From Crenobacter intestini (lineage in GTDB: Bacteria; Pseudomonadota; Gammaproteobacteria; Burkholderiales; Chromobacteriaceae): a stretch of DNA of 33,953 nt. Positions 7,695-15,497 of the stretch are shown here, piece by piece; the stretch's first letter is position 1, and every line of letters begins with the position of its first letter. The stretch is taken from positions 1 to 33,953 of the forward strand of contig NZ_STGJ01000008.1 in NCBI RefSeq assembly GCF_004919095.1, in the 5' to 3' direction. The notes below the pieces were generated by a model. The model was given only the letters and a program-made list of their open reading frames with translations, did no database searches and was not told the DNA's origin. The translations under genes were made by a program, and so were the position numbers.

Positions 7695-7967
7695 ATGAGT
7701 GATAACCCGGCCGACGCGCTGTTTGAATTCCCTTGCCGCTTCCCGGTCAAGGTGATGGGCGAGCGCCATGAGGAACTGCAGGCGCAGGTGATCGAGGTGG
7801 TGCGCGTGCACGCGCCGGACCTCGACGAGGTCGACGTGGTGGTGCGCGAGAGCTCGAGCGGCAAGTATCTGTCGCTGACGGTGACCGTCAACGCGCAGAA
7901 CCGCGCGCAGCTCGACGCGATCTACCTGTCGCTGACCAGCCACCCGCTGGTCAAGATCGTCCTGTGA
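7695..7967 (+). CDS. ybeD: YbeD family protein (DUF493)
   Basis: This 90-residue cytosolic protein has the DUF493/YbeD pattern: [12 protein letters not shown] near the start, a strand [15 protein letters not shown], and the ending [15 protein letters not shown]. YbeD is a small alpha-beta protein of unproven function, suggested to be an allosteric regulator, and in many proteobacteria it lies between dacA and lipB exactly as here. Start ATG 7695 has AGGAG eight bases upstream. Its TGA overlaps the GTG start of lipB, so the two are translationally coupled. Confidence 0.92.
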   Translation: MSDNPADALFEFPCRFPVKVMGERHEELQAQVIEVVRVHAPDLDEVDVVVRESSSGKYLSLTVTVNAQNRAQLDAIYLSLTSHPLVKIVL

Positions 7968-8596
7968 CGAGGCAGGTCAGGCAACTGGGCGTTGCCGAGT
8001 ACGAACCGACCTGGCGGGCGATGCAGGCATTCACCGACGCGCGCACGGCGGACACGCCGGACGAGTTGTGGGTAGTCGAGCACCCGCCGGTCTACACGCT
8101 GGGGATGGCGGGCAAGGAAGAACACCTGCTGCGCCACACCAACATCCCGCTGGTGCGCACCGACCGCGGCGGCCAGGTCACCTACCACGGCCCCGGCCAG
8201 CTGGTGGTCTACCTGATGATCGACTTCAAGCGGCTCGGTGTCGGCGTGCGCGAGCTGGTGCGCCGCATCGAGAACGCGATCATCGCGACGCTGGCGGGGT
8301 ACGGCATCCAGGCCAACGGCGATGTCAACGCGCCCGGCGTTTATGTCGACGGCGCCAAGGTCGCGTCGCTCGGCCTGCGCATCAAGGGCGGCGCCGTCTA
8401 CCACGGACTGTCGCTGAACGTCGACATGGACCTTACGCCGTTTGGCTGGATCAACCCGTGCGGCTACGCCGGGCTCAGGGTCACCCAGCTGCGCGAACTT
8501 GGCGTGGCGGCAAGCCTCGCCGAGGTCGCCGCGCGGCTGGTGCCCGAGCTCGAGCGCGCGATCGACGCGCCGGTGGCCGTCCCGCAGGCAGACTGA
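7964..8596 (+). CDS. lipB: Octanoyl-[ACP]:protein N-octanoyltransferase
   Basis: LipB moves octanoate from acyl carrier protein to lipoyl domains of the 2-oxoacid dehydrogenase complexes and the glycine cleavage H protein. The family signature [17 protein letters not shown] lies at about 68-84. The catalytic pair is visible as Lys132 ([11 protein letters not shown]) and Cys166 (INPCGYAG). Length is 210 residues, typical. It starts with GTG in the overlap GTGA with the ybeD stop codon. A small hairpin (8619-8635) lies in the 51-base gap before lipA. Confidence 0.95.
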   Translation: MTRQVRQLGVAEYEPTWRAMQAFTDARTADTPDELWVVEHPPVYTLGMAGKEEHLLRHTNIPLVRTDRGGQVTYHGPGQLVVYLMIDFKRLGVGVRELVRRIENAIIATLAGYGIQANGDVNAPGVYVDGAKVASLGLRIKGGAVYHGLSLNVDMDLTPFGWINPCGYAGLRVTQLRELGVAASLAEVAARLVPELERAIDAPVAVPQAD

Positions 8597-8618
8597 ACAA
8601 ACCGATACGCAACGACAA

Positions 8619-8635
8619 GGCACCCACAAGGTGCC
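8619..8635 (+). other. Small hairpin in the lipB-lipA spacer
   Basis: GGCACC (8619-8624) pairs with GGTGCC (8630-8635) over a five-base loop, a few bases before the lipA Shine-Dalgarno sequence GGAGA. It could modulate lipA translation or transcript processing. There is no T-run, so it is not a terminator. Confidence 0.4.
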
Positions 8636-8647
8636 ACTGGAGAGCCC

Positions 8648-9595
8648 ATGAAGCAGGACAACGAAGCCGGCATCAAGCACAAGGGGGCGTCCAAGACCGC
8701 CCGCATCCCGATCAAGGTGGTGCCGCTCGACGAGAAGCTGAAAAAGCCCGAGTGGATCCGCGCCAAGCTGCCGTCCGGCCAGCGCTTCGGCGAGATCAAG
8801 GACATCCTGCGCGCGCAGAAGCTGCATACGGTGTGCGAGGAGGCGACCTGCCCGAACATCGGCGAGTGTTTCAGCAAGGGCACCGCGACCTTCATGATCA
8901 TGGGCGACATCTGCACCCGCCGTTGCCCGTTCTGCGACGTCGGCCACGGCCGGCCGAACCCGCTCGACCCGAACGAGCCCAAGCACCTGGCCGAGACGGT
9001 CGCCGCGCTCAAGCTGCGCTACGTGGTGATCACCTCGGTCGACCGCGACGACTTGCGCGACGGCGGTGCCCAGCACTTCGCCGACTGCATCAGCGAAATC
9101 CGCCGCGTCTCGCCCGCCACCCAGATCGAGGTGCTGGTGCCGGACTTCCGCGGCCGGCTGGAGATCGCGCTGGAGATCCTCGCCGCGACACCGCCGGACG
9201 TGATGAACCACAACCTGGAAACCGCGCCGCGCCTCTACAAGCAGGCGCGCCCGGGCGCCGACTACCTGCACTCGCTTGAACTGCTCAAGCGCTACAAGGC
9301 GCTGCGCCCCGAGGTGAAGACCAAGTCCGGCATCATGGTGGGCCTGGGCGAGACCGACGAGGAAGTGCTGGAAGTGATGCAGGACATGCGCGCGCACGAC
9401 GTGGACATGCTGACCATCGGCCAGTACCTGCAGCCGACCGACGGCCACCTGCCGGTGCTGCGCTACGTGCACCCTGAGGTGTTCGCCGGCTTCGAAGCGC
9501 AGGCGACCGAGATGGGCTTCAGCCACGCCGCCGTCGGCGCCATGGTGCGCTCGAGCTACCACGCCGACCAGCAGGCGCATCAGGCCGGGGTGTAA
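8648..9595 (+). CDS. lipA: Lipoyl synthase (radical SAM)
   Basis: LipA inserts two sulfurs into protein-bound octanoyl groups. The 315-residue protein has both iron-sulfur sites. The auxiliary cluster triad is Cys63, Cys68, Cys74 ([12 protein letters not shown]). The radical SAM CxxxCxxC is Cys89, Cys93, Cys96 (CTRRCPFC). The C-terminal RSSYHA carries the serine that ligates the auxiliary cluster. Further family marks are [16 protein letters not shown] and [11 protein letters not shown]. The start ATG 8648 is preceded by GGAGAGCCC. It ends the ybeD-lipB-lipA run before a strong terminator. Confidence 0.97.
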   Translation: MKQDNEAGIKHKGASKTARIPIKVVPLDEKLKKPEWIRAKLPSGQRFGEIKDILRAQKLHTVCEEATCPNIGECFSKGTATFMIMGDICTRRCPFCDVGHGRPNPLDPNEPKHLAETVAALKLRYVVITSVDRDDLRDGGAQHFADCISEIRRVSPATQIEVLVPDFRGRLEIALEILAATPPDVMNHNLETAPRLYKQARPGADYLHSLELLKRYKALRPEVKTKSGIMVGLGETDEEVLEVMQDMRAHDVDMLTIGQYLQPTDGHLPVLRYVHPEVFAGFEAQATEMGFSHAAVGAMVRSSYHADQQAHQAGV

Positions 9596-9625
9596 GGCCT
9601 GTAGCCGGCTGGGTGCCGGCAAGAC

Positions 9626-9659
9626 AAAAAACCCCGCCGGTCTCAGGCGGGGGTTTTTT
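9626..9659 (+). terminator. Bidirectional rho-independent terminator between lipA and the convergent lipoprotein gene
   Basis: The A-rich arm (AAAAAACCCCGCC, 9626-9638) and T-rich arm (9646-9659) form a GC-rich stem around a seven-base loop, with A- and T-runs on the outer sides. It can stop transcription from both strands, which suits its convergent position. Confidence 0.9.
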
Positions 9660-9682
9660 CATGGTGCTTGCCCGCGCTGCGC

Positions 9683-11932
9683 TTACTTGGGTACGACGCA
9701 AGTATTGGCCGGGCAGGGGGCAAAGCCGATCTTGAGGCCGGTGTACGAGAACTTGTTCTCCGTATTGCTCCTGAACACCGTCGCATCGTCGCGAGTGGCC
9801 GTGACGCCGTAGTAAGGCAGGTTTTGCCCGCTGCTCTCTTCGGTCGTGCCGTAACCGAGTTTGGCGCCGGTCTGCCCCATCTTGCCGGTCAGGGTGGCAA
9901 ACGGTGGTTCGACCCGGTTGGTCTGCATGACTTTCTTGTTCAGCACGGTAGGTGCGCCGGCCGTGACGCTTGCCGTTTTGTTGTTCGGTGCGAGGCGGAT
10001 GGTCAGGTTGCCAGCCTGGTCAATCGTTGCGGTGTCGCCTTGCCTGAGGTAGTGGGCGACGACGCCATCGATGGCGTAATTCTGCCCATCCGTGCTGCTG
10101 GCCGTCGCCTTGCGTACGTCAGCGATGAACACGCCGGATGCACCGACCACACTGAAGGTGGTAGTCCCTTTGGCGTCAGGACGGGTAGTGACGAGTGCGG
10201 TGTTTTCGTCCACGCCGAAGCCGTAGTCCAGTCCGCTTTCCTTGACCGTGCGGATCAGGCGCGCTTCACGGCCGCGCTCGGAGAAGTGCGAGTCGAGCAC
10301 GCCGTAATGGAAGAATCCGCCGCCGCCTTGCGCGTAAAGGTAGGCTGTATCGTCCGGCGCCGCACCGGTGCCGGGCTTGTAACCTTGCGTCAGGACCTGG
10401 TAAGTCGTGCCGCCGCCGATCATCGGTACGGGTTTGCCCTTCCAGAGGCCACCATTCTGGAAGTGGTCTCCGGCGCTGGTGCCTGCGACCAGCAATTTAC
10501 CTTCTGCAAAGCGTTGGCGCAGGATGTCCAGTTGCGGGCTGATCTTGCTGAATTTGCCGTCGGCGTCTTTGGTGATGAAAGTTTCCACGTGACGGGCCTG
10601 TTCTCCGCCGAGGAAGTACGCCCCGTTCAGGGTTTTCAGCTTCTCGTTGAGCTTGGCCGCGTTGTTCGCGCATAGTTCGGGTTGGCGGGCGGCCAGATCC
10701 GGGTAAGTGACTTCGAGGTTGAAGTGTCCCGTCTCGCCGCCAGAGTTAGCGTAGCGGTTGGTGTACAGGTTGCTGTTTGCGCAGTCCTGGTTGTCGATCG
10801 CCTGACGCAGGCCGCCATCTAGGGCAAAGAATTCGACCTTGGCACCCGCCGCCTTCAGGAAGGACGACAGGATGTCGGTACTTTCATACGGGTTGCCGCT
10901 GGAACCGGTGAAGATACCAAACACCGGCGTCTGGCCGCCGTTCTTGGCGCGAGCGGCGTCGACCATCAGTTTGGTCATGTCCCGGGTGGCGGCATCTTTC
11001 AGGTACTGGTACGAGCGGTATTCGCGTTTGCGCGGGGTGTCGACGGGGACGGTATCCGAGAATACGCTGCGTACCACCGCCCACTCGCCGTCGGTCATGG
11101 CGGGCAGGGCGGAAGTGTAGTCAGCGCCGCTCTTCGTCAGTTTGCGGTTTCTGAATTCGCTTCTGAGGCCGAGGTTGGAAACGCCGTTAAACGTGCCTGC
11201 ATTTCTGTAAGCCAGCGTCAGTGTGTCGCCGCCGCCGGCCAGGTCTTTCACCAGGTCTTGCAGGATCAATACGACCTTGTCCTTGTCGGCCGGTGTCTTG
11301 AAGGCGATTTGCTTGACGCTGTCGATGGTTGCCGGGCTGAGGGTGCAAACGTCGGCGGCGGCCGGAGACGTATAGTCAGGCAGGAATTTTCCGCACAGCA
11401 CGGTGATGACGTTGTTCCAGTCATCCAGCGCGCCATTAAGCCACCAGCTGTCGCCATCCGCAAACAGCGGGTCACCCAGTTTGAATTGGTCAAGGGTGAG
11501 GGCTGATTGGCCGATCAGTTTCTCCCTGAGTACCTTTGCGGTAGCCGTTTTGACCGGCGCTGAAACAAGGGTGTCCGGCAATGCCTCTAGGCGTTGCAGA
11601 TTGTTTTCGTTGACGCTAAATACTGGTGTGCGCGCGACATAATCGTAGTCAAAGCTGATGGCCGAGGGGGCGATGCCAAACTCTTTCGCCGCAATCTCTT
11701 CCCAAGAGGCGGTGCAGTTGGGTAATGCCGTATTCAAGGCACCGCCATCCAGGTCGAAACTGCTGCAAAACTTGTTTGAGCCGCCGACAATCACGTTGGA
11801 AATGGCTGCCTCCTTGGGGGCTTCAGGTGCTTTTTCGCTGCCCCCATTTGAGTTACTGCCACCGCCGAGGCATCCGGAAAGCAGCGTAAGGCTGCTGATT
11901 GAAATCGCGAGCACGTTTTTTTTCAATAGCAT
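9683..11932 (-). CDS. Large lipoprotein with a C-terminal cyanophycinase-like (peptidase S51) domain
   Basis: The 749-residue product has a lipoprotein signal with the lipobox LLSGC (Cys21), followed by a Gly/Ser/Asn linker. From about residue 330 it shows the cyanophycinase pattern: VFGIFTGSSGNPYES (335-351), AYFLGGEQ (438-445), the nucleophile elbow VAGTSAGD (Ser486), DSHFSERGREARL (547-559, with the conserved Asp and His) and YGFGVDENTAL (570-580). Cyanophycinases cleave the arginine-aspartate polymer cyanophycin; secreted forms (CphE type) exist. Residues 30-330 resemble no family I recognise, and the roughly 150-residue tail after 600 looks beta-rich. ATG 11932 is preceded by GGGGGA. The gene stands alone, convergent with lipA. 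A related S51 activity such as an isoaspartyl dipeptidase is the alternative. Surface or periplasmic location is inferred from the lipobox. Confidence 0.82.
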   Translation of the reverse strand: MLLKKNVLAISISSLTLLSGCLGGGSNSNGGSEKAPEAPKEAAISNVIVGGSNKFCSSFDLDGGALNTALPNCTASWEEIAAKEFGIAPSAISFDYDYVARTPVFSVNENNLQRLEALPDTLVSAPVKTATAKVLREKLIGQSALTLDQFKLGDPLFADGDSWWLNGALDDWNNVITVLCGKFLPDYTSPAAADVCTLSPATIDSVKQIAFKTPADKDKVVLILQDLVKDLAGGGDTLTLAYRNAGTFNGVSNLGLRSEFRNRKLTKSGADYTSALPAMTDGEWAVVRSVFSDTVPVDTPRKREYRSYQYLKDAATRDMTKLMVDAARAKNGGQTPVFGIFTGSSGNPYESTDILSSFLKAAGAKVEFFALDGGLRQAIDNQDCANSNLYTNRYANSGGETGHFNLEVTYPDLAARQPELCANNAAKLNEKLKTLNGAYFLGGEQARHVETFITKDADGKFSKISPQLDILRQRFAEGKLLVAGTSAGDHFQNGGLWKGKPVPMIGGGTTYQVLTQGYKPGTGAAPDDTAYLYAQGGGGFFHYGVLDSHFSERGREARLIRTVKESGLDYGFGVDENTALVTTRPDAKGTTTFSVVGASGVFIADVRKATASSTDGQNYAIDGVVAHYLRQGDTATIDQAGNLTIRLAPNNKTASVTAGAPTVLNKKVMQTNRVEPPFATLTGKMGQTGAKLGYGTTEESSGQNLPYYGVTATRDDATVFRSNTENKFSYTGLKIGFAPCPANTCVVPK

Positions 11933-12274
11933 GGCAGTCCCCCATCTTGTGGTTGGTACGTGAATGATCCGACTTGAAATTCCCTGCTGGCCAGACTGAG
12001 TAATGGTGGTGCTTTGACGTATTTATTCTCCGATCCGTACTTGGATAATTTTTGGAAAATAAGAATGCGGCAGTCGCCATTTTTGGTGCGTGGCTGGAAG
12101 GCAAACCAATAATCCATCGTCAGGCACCATGGCGAGTCAAGGTAGCATCAGGGGGGTGGGCGTGTGAAATCAAAATTTTTGAGCAGGCAATGCGGATTTC
12201 TATCTGGTTCAAGCCAGACTGACTACTTGCCAAGGCAAGTCATTTCCCTGCTCGGTGCTGTGGATGTACCGATT

Positions 12275-12301
12275 GTCGCTTCACTAAAAAAAAGTGGCGA
12301 C
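12275..12301. repeat. Bulged inverted repeat with an A8 loop
   Basis: GTCGC-tt-CACT pairs with AGTG-GCGAC around an A-rich loop, leaving only a two-base bulge. It lies in the gene-poor region with two other short palindromes within 90 bases. Function unknown; a terminator, operator or remnant mobile-element end are all possible. Confidence 0.4.
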
Positions 12302-12380
12302 GCAAATTAAAATGCGCAGGCGCATAAAGAAGATTGGATACAACCTGGCTGTCTTTTTACGTTGCAGGACGGGAAAGGCG

Positions 12381-12461
12381 ATGCAGCGGATTATTTACGC
12401 AGGTGTGATGACCTGTTGTGGATTTGCGACAAAAGGCTTTGCCAATGATGCGCTTTTCTAG
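12381..12461 (+). CDS. Possible 26-residue secreted peptide or remnant of a truncated exported protein
   Basis: ATG 12381 follows GGGAAAGG by a few bases and opens a frame reading MQRIIYAGVMTCCGFATKGF, then ANDALF and TAG. The start looks like a signal peptide (positive residue, hydrophobic core, GFA before a polar mature start), but only about six residues would remain after cleavage. It is either a fragment of a decayed secreted protein or chance. No homologue is recognised. Confidence 0.22.
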   Translation: MQRIIYAGVMTCCGFATKGFANDALF

Positions 12462-12538
12462 CCTGGCCAGGACGACAAGTAAGCAGGGGTGTTGCGGGCG
12501 ACCGGCTTGGGCTGCGGTCGGTGCTGTGGTTCAGCAAT

Positions 12539-12560
12539 CCCCCGTAGATACGGGGGGCTT
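12539..12560 (+). terminator. Weak candidate terminator hairpin
   Basis: CCCCCGTA (12539-12546) and TACGGGGG (12549-12556) are perfectly complementary; in practice six GC pairs close a six-base loop. A short T-run (GCTTTT) follows on the plus strand. No clear gene precedes it on that strand apart from the 26-codon frame, so its role is uncertain. Confidence 0.35.
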
Positions 12561-12598
12561 TTCCCTGCACGGTGGGTGGCGGGGCGCCGTTACTCTGT

Positions 12599-12872
12599 TC
12601 AGCCGGCGTGCGGGCTCTCCGCTGCATCCTGTAGGCGGTGGCTGGCGGAAGCGTCGAGGTCCAGCCCTTAGATCGCCTTGAGTTGGGCCACGACGGCGAG
12701 TGTCTCGGGCGAGAACGGCTGCTTGCCGTCGAAGGCGTGCAGGACGATGCCCTCGATGAGATCGCCCAGCGTCATGTCCTTGTGTTCGGCCAGCGCCTTC
12801 AGCACCTTGACCAGCCGTTTTTCCAGGCGGACGCCGGTCTGGATGTGCTCGACCGGAATGGGGGGCGCTCAT
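12599..12872 (-). pseudogene. Small ribbon-helix-helix-like protein gene, frameshifted and with an internal stop
   Basis: ATG 12872 has a good Shine-Dalgarno (AGGGG, about seven bases upstream) and starts MSAP. After a run of six Cs (plus-strand Gs 12860-12865) the coding pattern continues only in the next frame, PIPVEHIQTGVRLEKRLVKV, then LKALAEHKDMTLGDLIEGI and VLHAFDGKQPFSPETLAVVA, reaching TAA at 12668-12670. Beyond it the same frame reads GLDLDASASHRLQDAAES and stops at 12599. Five Cs would join start and body, and TAC instead of TAA would give AIYGLDLD, making about 90 residues. The helix LEKRLVKVLKALAE followed by MTLGDLIEGI suggests a small DNA-binding fold, but the family is not firmly recognised. 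Two lesions in one short gene argue for real decay, not a single sequencing error. Confidence 0.65.
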
Positions 12873-12892
12873 GATATTGCCCCTGTTGTCTT

Positions 12893-12906
12893 GGTATGTA
12901 TGTACC
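12893..12906. promoter_or_regulatory. Short palindrome upstream of the broken small gene
   Basis: GGTATGTATGTACC has arms GGTA/TACC, and lies about 20 bases before the ATG at 12872 and between two minus-strand genes. It could be an operator of the small gene. No regulator is assigned. Confidence 0.3.
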
Positions 12907-12945
12907 TTTGTTTCATCGGGACGCCAAAAGGGCGCGCGGCAGGCG

Positions 12946-12975
12946 CAAAAAAACCGCCCCTCATCAGGGGCGGTC
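12946..12975 (-). terminator. Rho-independent terminator of the acyl-CoA dehydrogenase gene
   Basis: On the minus strand ACCGCCCC (complement of 12967-12974) and GGGGCGGT (complement of 12953-12960) form a perfect 8-bp stem with a six-base loop, followed by seven Us. It lies 25 bases after the stop codon at 13000. Confidence 0.92.
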
Positions 12976-12999
12976 TGGCTTGGCGGGTTCGCGGTGCGA

Positions 13000-14784
13000 T
13001 CAGAACGCGAAGCTGTCTTCGTCCAGCGCCATCAGCGGCTTGCTGCCCGTCTTGATCTGCGCCTTCAGGCTTTCGACTTCCGGCAGCAGTTTGGCGTAGT
13101 AGAAGCGCGCGGTGGTGATCTTGGCGTTGTAGAACGCGTCGTCACCCTGGCCGAGCTTGCTGTACGCGACTTCGGCCATGCGCGCCCACAGCCAGGCGTA
13201 GGTGATGTGGCCGATCAGGCGCAGGAAGTCGGTGGCGGCGGCGCCGGCGTCGTCCTTGTTCATCATCGCGGCCATGCCGATGCCCATGGTGGTCTCGCCG
13301 ACTTCCTTCAGCAGCTTGGATAGCGGGCCGACGAACTCGGCCAGTTGCTCGTTGCCGGCGTTCGCTTCGCAGAACTTGTGGATCAGCTTGCTGAACTTGC
13401 GCAGCTTGGCGCCCTGGTCGAGCAGCACCTTGCGGCCCAAGAGGTCGATCGCCTGGATGCCGTTGGTGCCTTCGTACAGCTGCGAGATGCGGCAGTCGCG
13501 CACCAGCTGTTCCATGCCCCATTCGCGGATGAAGCCGTGGCCGCCGAACACCTGCATGCCCATATTGGTCGCGGTGTAGCCGTTGTCGGTCATGAAGGCC
13601 TTGGCCACCGGGGTGAGCAGGGCGACCAGGTCGGCCGCGTCCTGGCGCGCTTCGGCGTCCGGGTGCTTCTCTTCGATATCGAGCTGCAGCGCGAGCAGGG
13701 CGGTCAGCGCGCGGCCGGCTTCGGTGTACGCCTTCTGGGTGAGCAGCATGCGGCGTACGTCCGGGTGGACGATGATCGGGTCGGCCGGCTTGTCCGGGCA
13801 CTTGGCACCGGTCAGTGCGCGCATCTGCAGGCGTTCTTTGGCGTAGGCGAGCGCGCCCTGGAACGACGCTTCGCCCAGGCCCAGGCCCTGCATGCCGCAA
13901 CCGAGGCGCGCGGCGTTCATCATGGTGAACATGCAGGCGAGGCCCTTGTTCGGCTCGCCGATCAGGTAGCCCTTGGCGTTGTCGAGGTTGATCACCGCGG
14001 TGGCGTTGGCCTTGATGCCCATCTTGTGCTCGAGCGCGCCGCAGGAGACCGGGTTACGGCTGCCGTCGGCGTGGAATTTCGGCACGATGAACAGCGAAAT
14101 GCCCTTCACGTCCTTCGGCGCGTCCGGCAGGCGGGCCAGCACCAGGTGGATGATGTTGTCGGACATGTCGTGCTCGCCGGCCGAGATGAAGATCTTGGTG
14201 CCGGTGATGCTGTAGCTGCCGTCGCCGTTAGGCTCGGCGCGGGTCTTCAAGAGGCCCAGGTCGGTGCCGCAGTGCGGCTCGGTCAGGCACATGGTGCCGG
14301 TCCAGCTACCGTCGACCAGCTGCGGCAGGTAGGTGTCCTTCTGCTCGGCGGTGCCGTGCGCGTGGATCGCGGCGTACGCGCCGTGCGACAGGCCCGGGTA
14401 CATGCTCCAGGCAACGTTGGCCGAGCACTGCATCTCCATGATCGGGAAGGCGAGGGTCTTGGGCATGCCCTGGCCGCCGTAGGCCGGGTCGCAGTCGAGG
14501 CCGGTGAAGCCCAGCTCGCAGAACTGACGGTACGCGTCCTTGAAGCCGGCCGGGGTGGTCACGCTCTTGGTGGCCGGGTCGTAGTCGCAGCCTGCCTCGT
14601 CGCCCGAACGGTTCAGCGGGGCGATTTCGTTCTCGCAAAACTGCGCTGCGGCTTCCAGGTAGGAGGCGAAGATGTCCTGGGTGGCTTCTTCGTAGCCGGG
14701 CAACGCCGGGATGGTATCCTGAACGCGGATCAGCTCGTTGAGGACGAAGTCGAAGTCACGCAGGGGGGCTTTGTAGGCAGGCAT
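13000..14784 (-). CDS. Acyl-CoA dehydrogenase, long form with C-terminal extension (FadE/DmdC-like)
   Basis: This FAD enzyme oxidises an acyl-CoA to the trans-2-enoyl-CoA and passes electrons to ETF. The 594 residues include the N-terminal helical domain, the flavin-contact segment MCLTEPHCGTD (165-175), the family segment MGMQVFGGHGFIREWGMEQ, and the catalytic-region motif LYEGTNGIQAIDL near residue 437. About 120 extra C-terminal residues, as in the 3-methylmercaptopropionyl-CoA dehydrogenase DmdC and its relatives, set it apart from the ~380-residue standard enzymes. In non-marine bacteria such proteins usually act on straight medium or long acyl chains. ATG 14784 has AAGGAG about nine bases upstream. 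It is a single-gene unit with its own terminator and a palindrome (14856-14875) fitting a fatty-acid-responsive repressor. Confidence 0.93.
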   Translation of the reverse strand: MPAYKAPLRDFDFVLNELIRVQDTIPALPGYEEATQDIFASYLEAAAQFCENEIAPLNRSGDEAGCDYDPATKSVTTPAGFKDAYRQFCELGFTGLDCDPAYGGQGMPKTLAFPIMEMQCSANVAWSMYPGLSHGAYAAIHAHGTAEQKDTYLPQLVDGSWTGTMCLTEPHCGTDLGLLKTRAEPNGDGSYSITGTKIFISAGEHDMSDNIIHLVLARLPDAPKDVKGISLFIVPKFHADGSRNPVSCGALEHKMGIKANATAVINLDNAKGYLIGEPNKGLACMFTMMNAARLGCGMQGLGLGEASFQGALAYAKERLQMRALTGAKCPDKPADPIIVHPDVRRMLLTQKAYTEAGRALTALLALQLDIEEKHPDAEARQDAADLVALLTPVAKAFMTDNGYTATNMGMQVFGGHGFIREWGMEQLVRDCRISQLYEGTNGIQAIDLLGRKVLLDQGAKLRKFSKLIHKFCEANAGNEQLAEFVGPLSKLLKEVGETTMGIGMAAMMNKDDAGAAATDFLRLIGHITYAWLWARMAEVAYSKLGQGDDAFYNAKITTARFYYAKLLPEVESLKAQIKTGSKPLMALDEDSFAF

Positions 14785-14855
14785 TCGCTGGATCTCCTTG
14801 TGGTGTCGCGCCCGGTGTCCGGGTGGGTTCGTCGCTGCCGGTACTTGCCAACAGC

Positions 14856-14875
14856 ATTCAAACGTATGTTTAAAT
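14856..14875. promoter_or_regulatory. Candidate PsrA-type operator upstream of the acyl-CoA dehydrogenase gene
   Basis: ATTCAAACGTATGTTTAAAT matches its own reverse complement at 16 of 20 positions and contains CAAAC-N4-GTTT, the published half-site pattern for the TetR-type fatty-acid regulator PsrA. It lies 72 bases upstream of the minus-strand start codon and 67 bases upstream of the DUF2062 start, so it could serve either divergent gene. Recognition by a particular regulator is inferred. Confidence 0.55.
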
Positions 14876-14942
14876 CAGCAGCGCCGCTTTTGCAATCCCC
14901 GCGCCGCATTTTTTTGCCTGCCCGCGACGGGAGTCGGTCAAA

Positions 14943-15497
14943 TTGCGACAATTTCTGCATAAACATATGCCCAGCCGCGAGGAGGTGCTCGCCAACCCCT
15001 GGCTGCGCCCGTTCGCGCCTGTCCTGCTGCAGCCGGCGTACTGGACGTGGAACCGGCGCAAGGTCTCGCTGGCCGTGGCGGTCGGCCTGTTTTCAGGGCT
15101 GATGCCCGGGCCGACCCAGATGCTGGCCGCGGCGCTGCTCGCGCTTCTGTTCAGGGTCAACCTGCCGGTCGCGCTGCTGACCACGCTGTACACCAACCCG
15201 CTGACCTATTTGCCGCTTTACTGGCTGGCTTTTGAATACGGCCGCTTCTTACTCGATGTGAATGGCGCGGTTACAATGGACCTCGCGCCGTTGCCGGTGC
15301 TGTACGGTGTCGATCTCGGCCGCTGGCTGGTCGACTTCGCGCGCTGGTGCCGCGCGCTGGGCTGGCCGCTGCTGGTCGGCGTGCCGGCGCTGGGGCTGAC
15401 GCTGGGCAGTATCGGCTACCTGTCGGTGCGCCTGGCTTGGCGCGTGTATCTGGTCGGGAAACTCAAGAAAAGGAGGGGCGTGCGTGCAACTCGATGA
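14943..15497 (+). CDS. DUF2062 family membrane protein
   Basis: This 184-residue inner-membrane protein has the DUF2062 pattern: a basic N-terminus, NPWLRPFAPVLLQPAYWTWN, then RRKVSLAVAVGLFSGLMPGP, a hydrophobic segment around residues 54-80, and TNPLTYLPLYWLAFEYG, with a final hydrophobic helix near 145-165 and a Lys/Arg-rich tail. Function is unknown; some homologues are fused to glycosyltransferases. TTG 14943 is preferred because GGGAG lies nine bases upstream and the preceding residues (MRQFLHKHMPSRE) fit the family; ATG 14967 is the alternative and lacks a ribosome site. Its end overlaps the Nudix gene by 14 bases. Confidence 0.87.
   Translation: MRQFLHKHMPSREEVLANPWLRPFAPVLLQPAYWTWNRRKVSLAVAVGLFSGLMPGPTQMLAAALLALLFRVNLPVALLTTLYTNPLTYLPLYWLAFEYGRFLLDVNGAVTMDLAPLPVLYGVDLGRWLVDFARWCRALGWPLLVGVPALGLTLGSIGYLSVRLAWRVYLVGKLKKRRGVRATR

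Larger units (their letters stand above)
11933..12598. other. Gene-poor region upstream of the cyanophycinase-like lipoprotein
   Basis: About 670 bases without a convincing full-length gene. It contains several short inverted repeats: ACTTGCC/GGCAAGT near 12226-12241, GTCGC...GCGAC with an A-rich loop at 12275-12301, ATGCGC/GCGCAT at 12312-12325 and CCCCCGTA/TACGGGGG at 12539-12556. A 26-codon signal-peptide-like reading frame lies at 12381-12461. The part next to 11932 must hold the promoter of the minus-strand lipoprotein gene; I could not place it with confidence. Confidence 0.5.
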
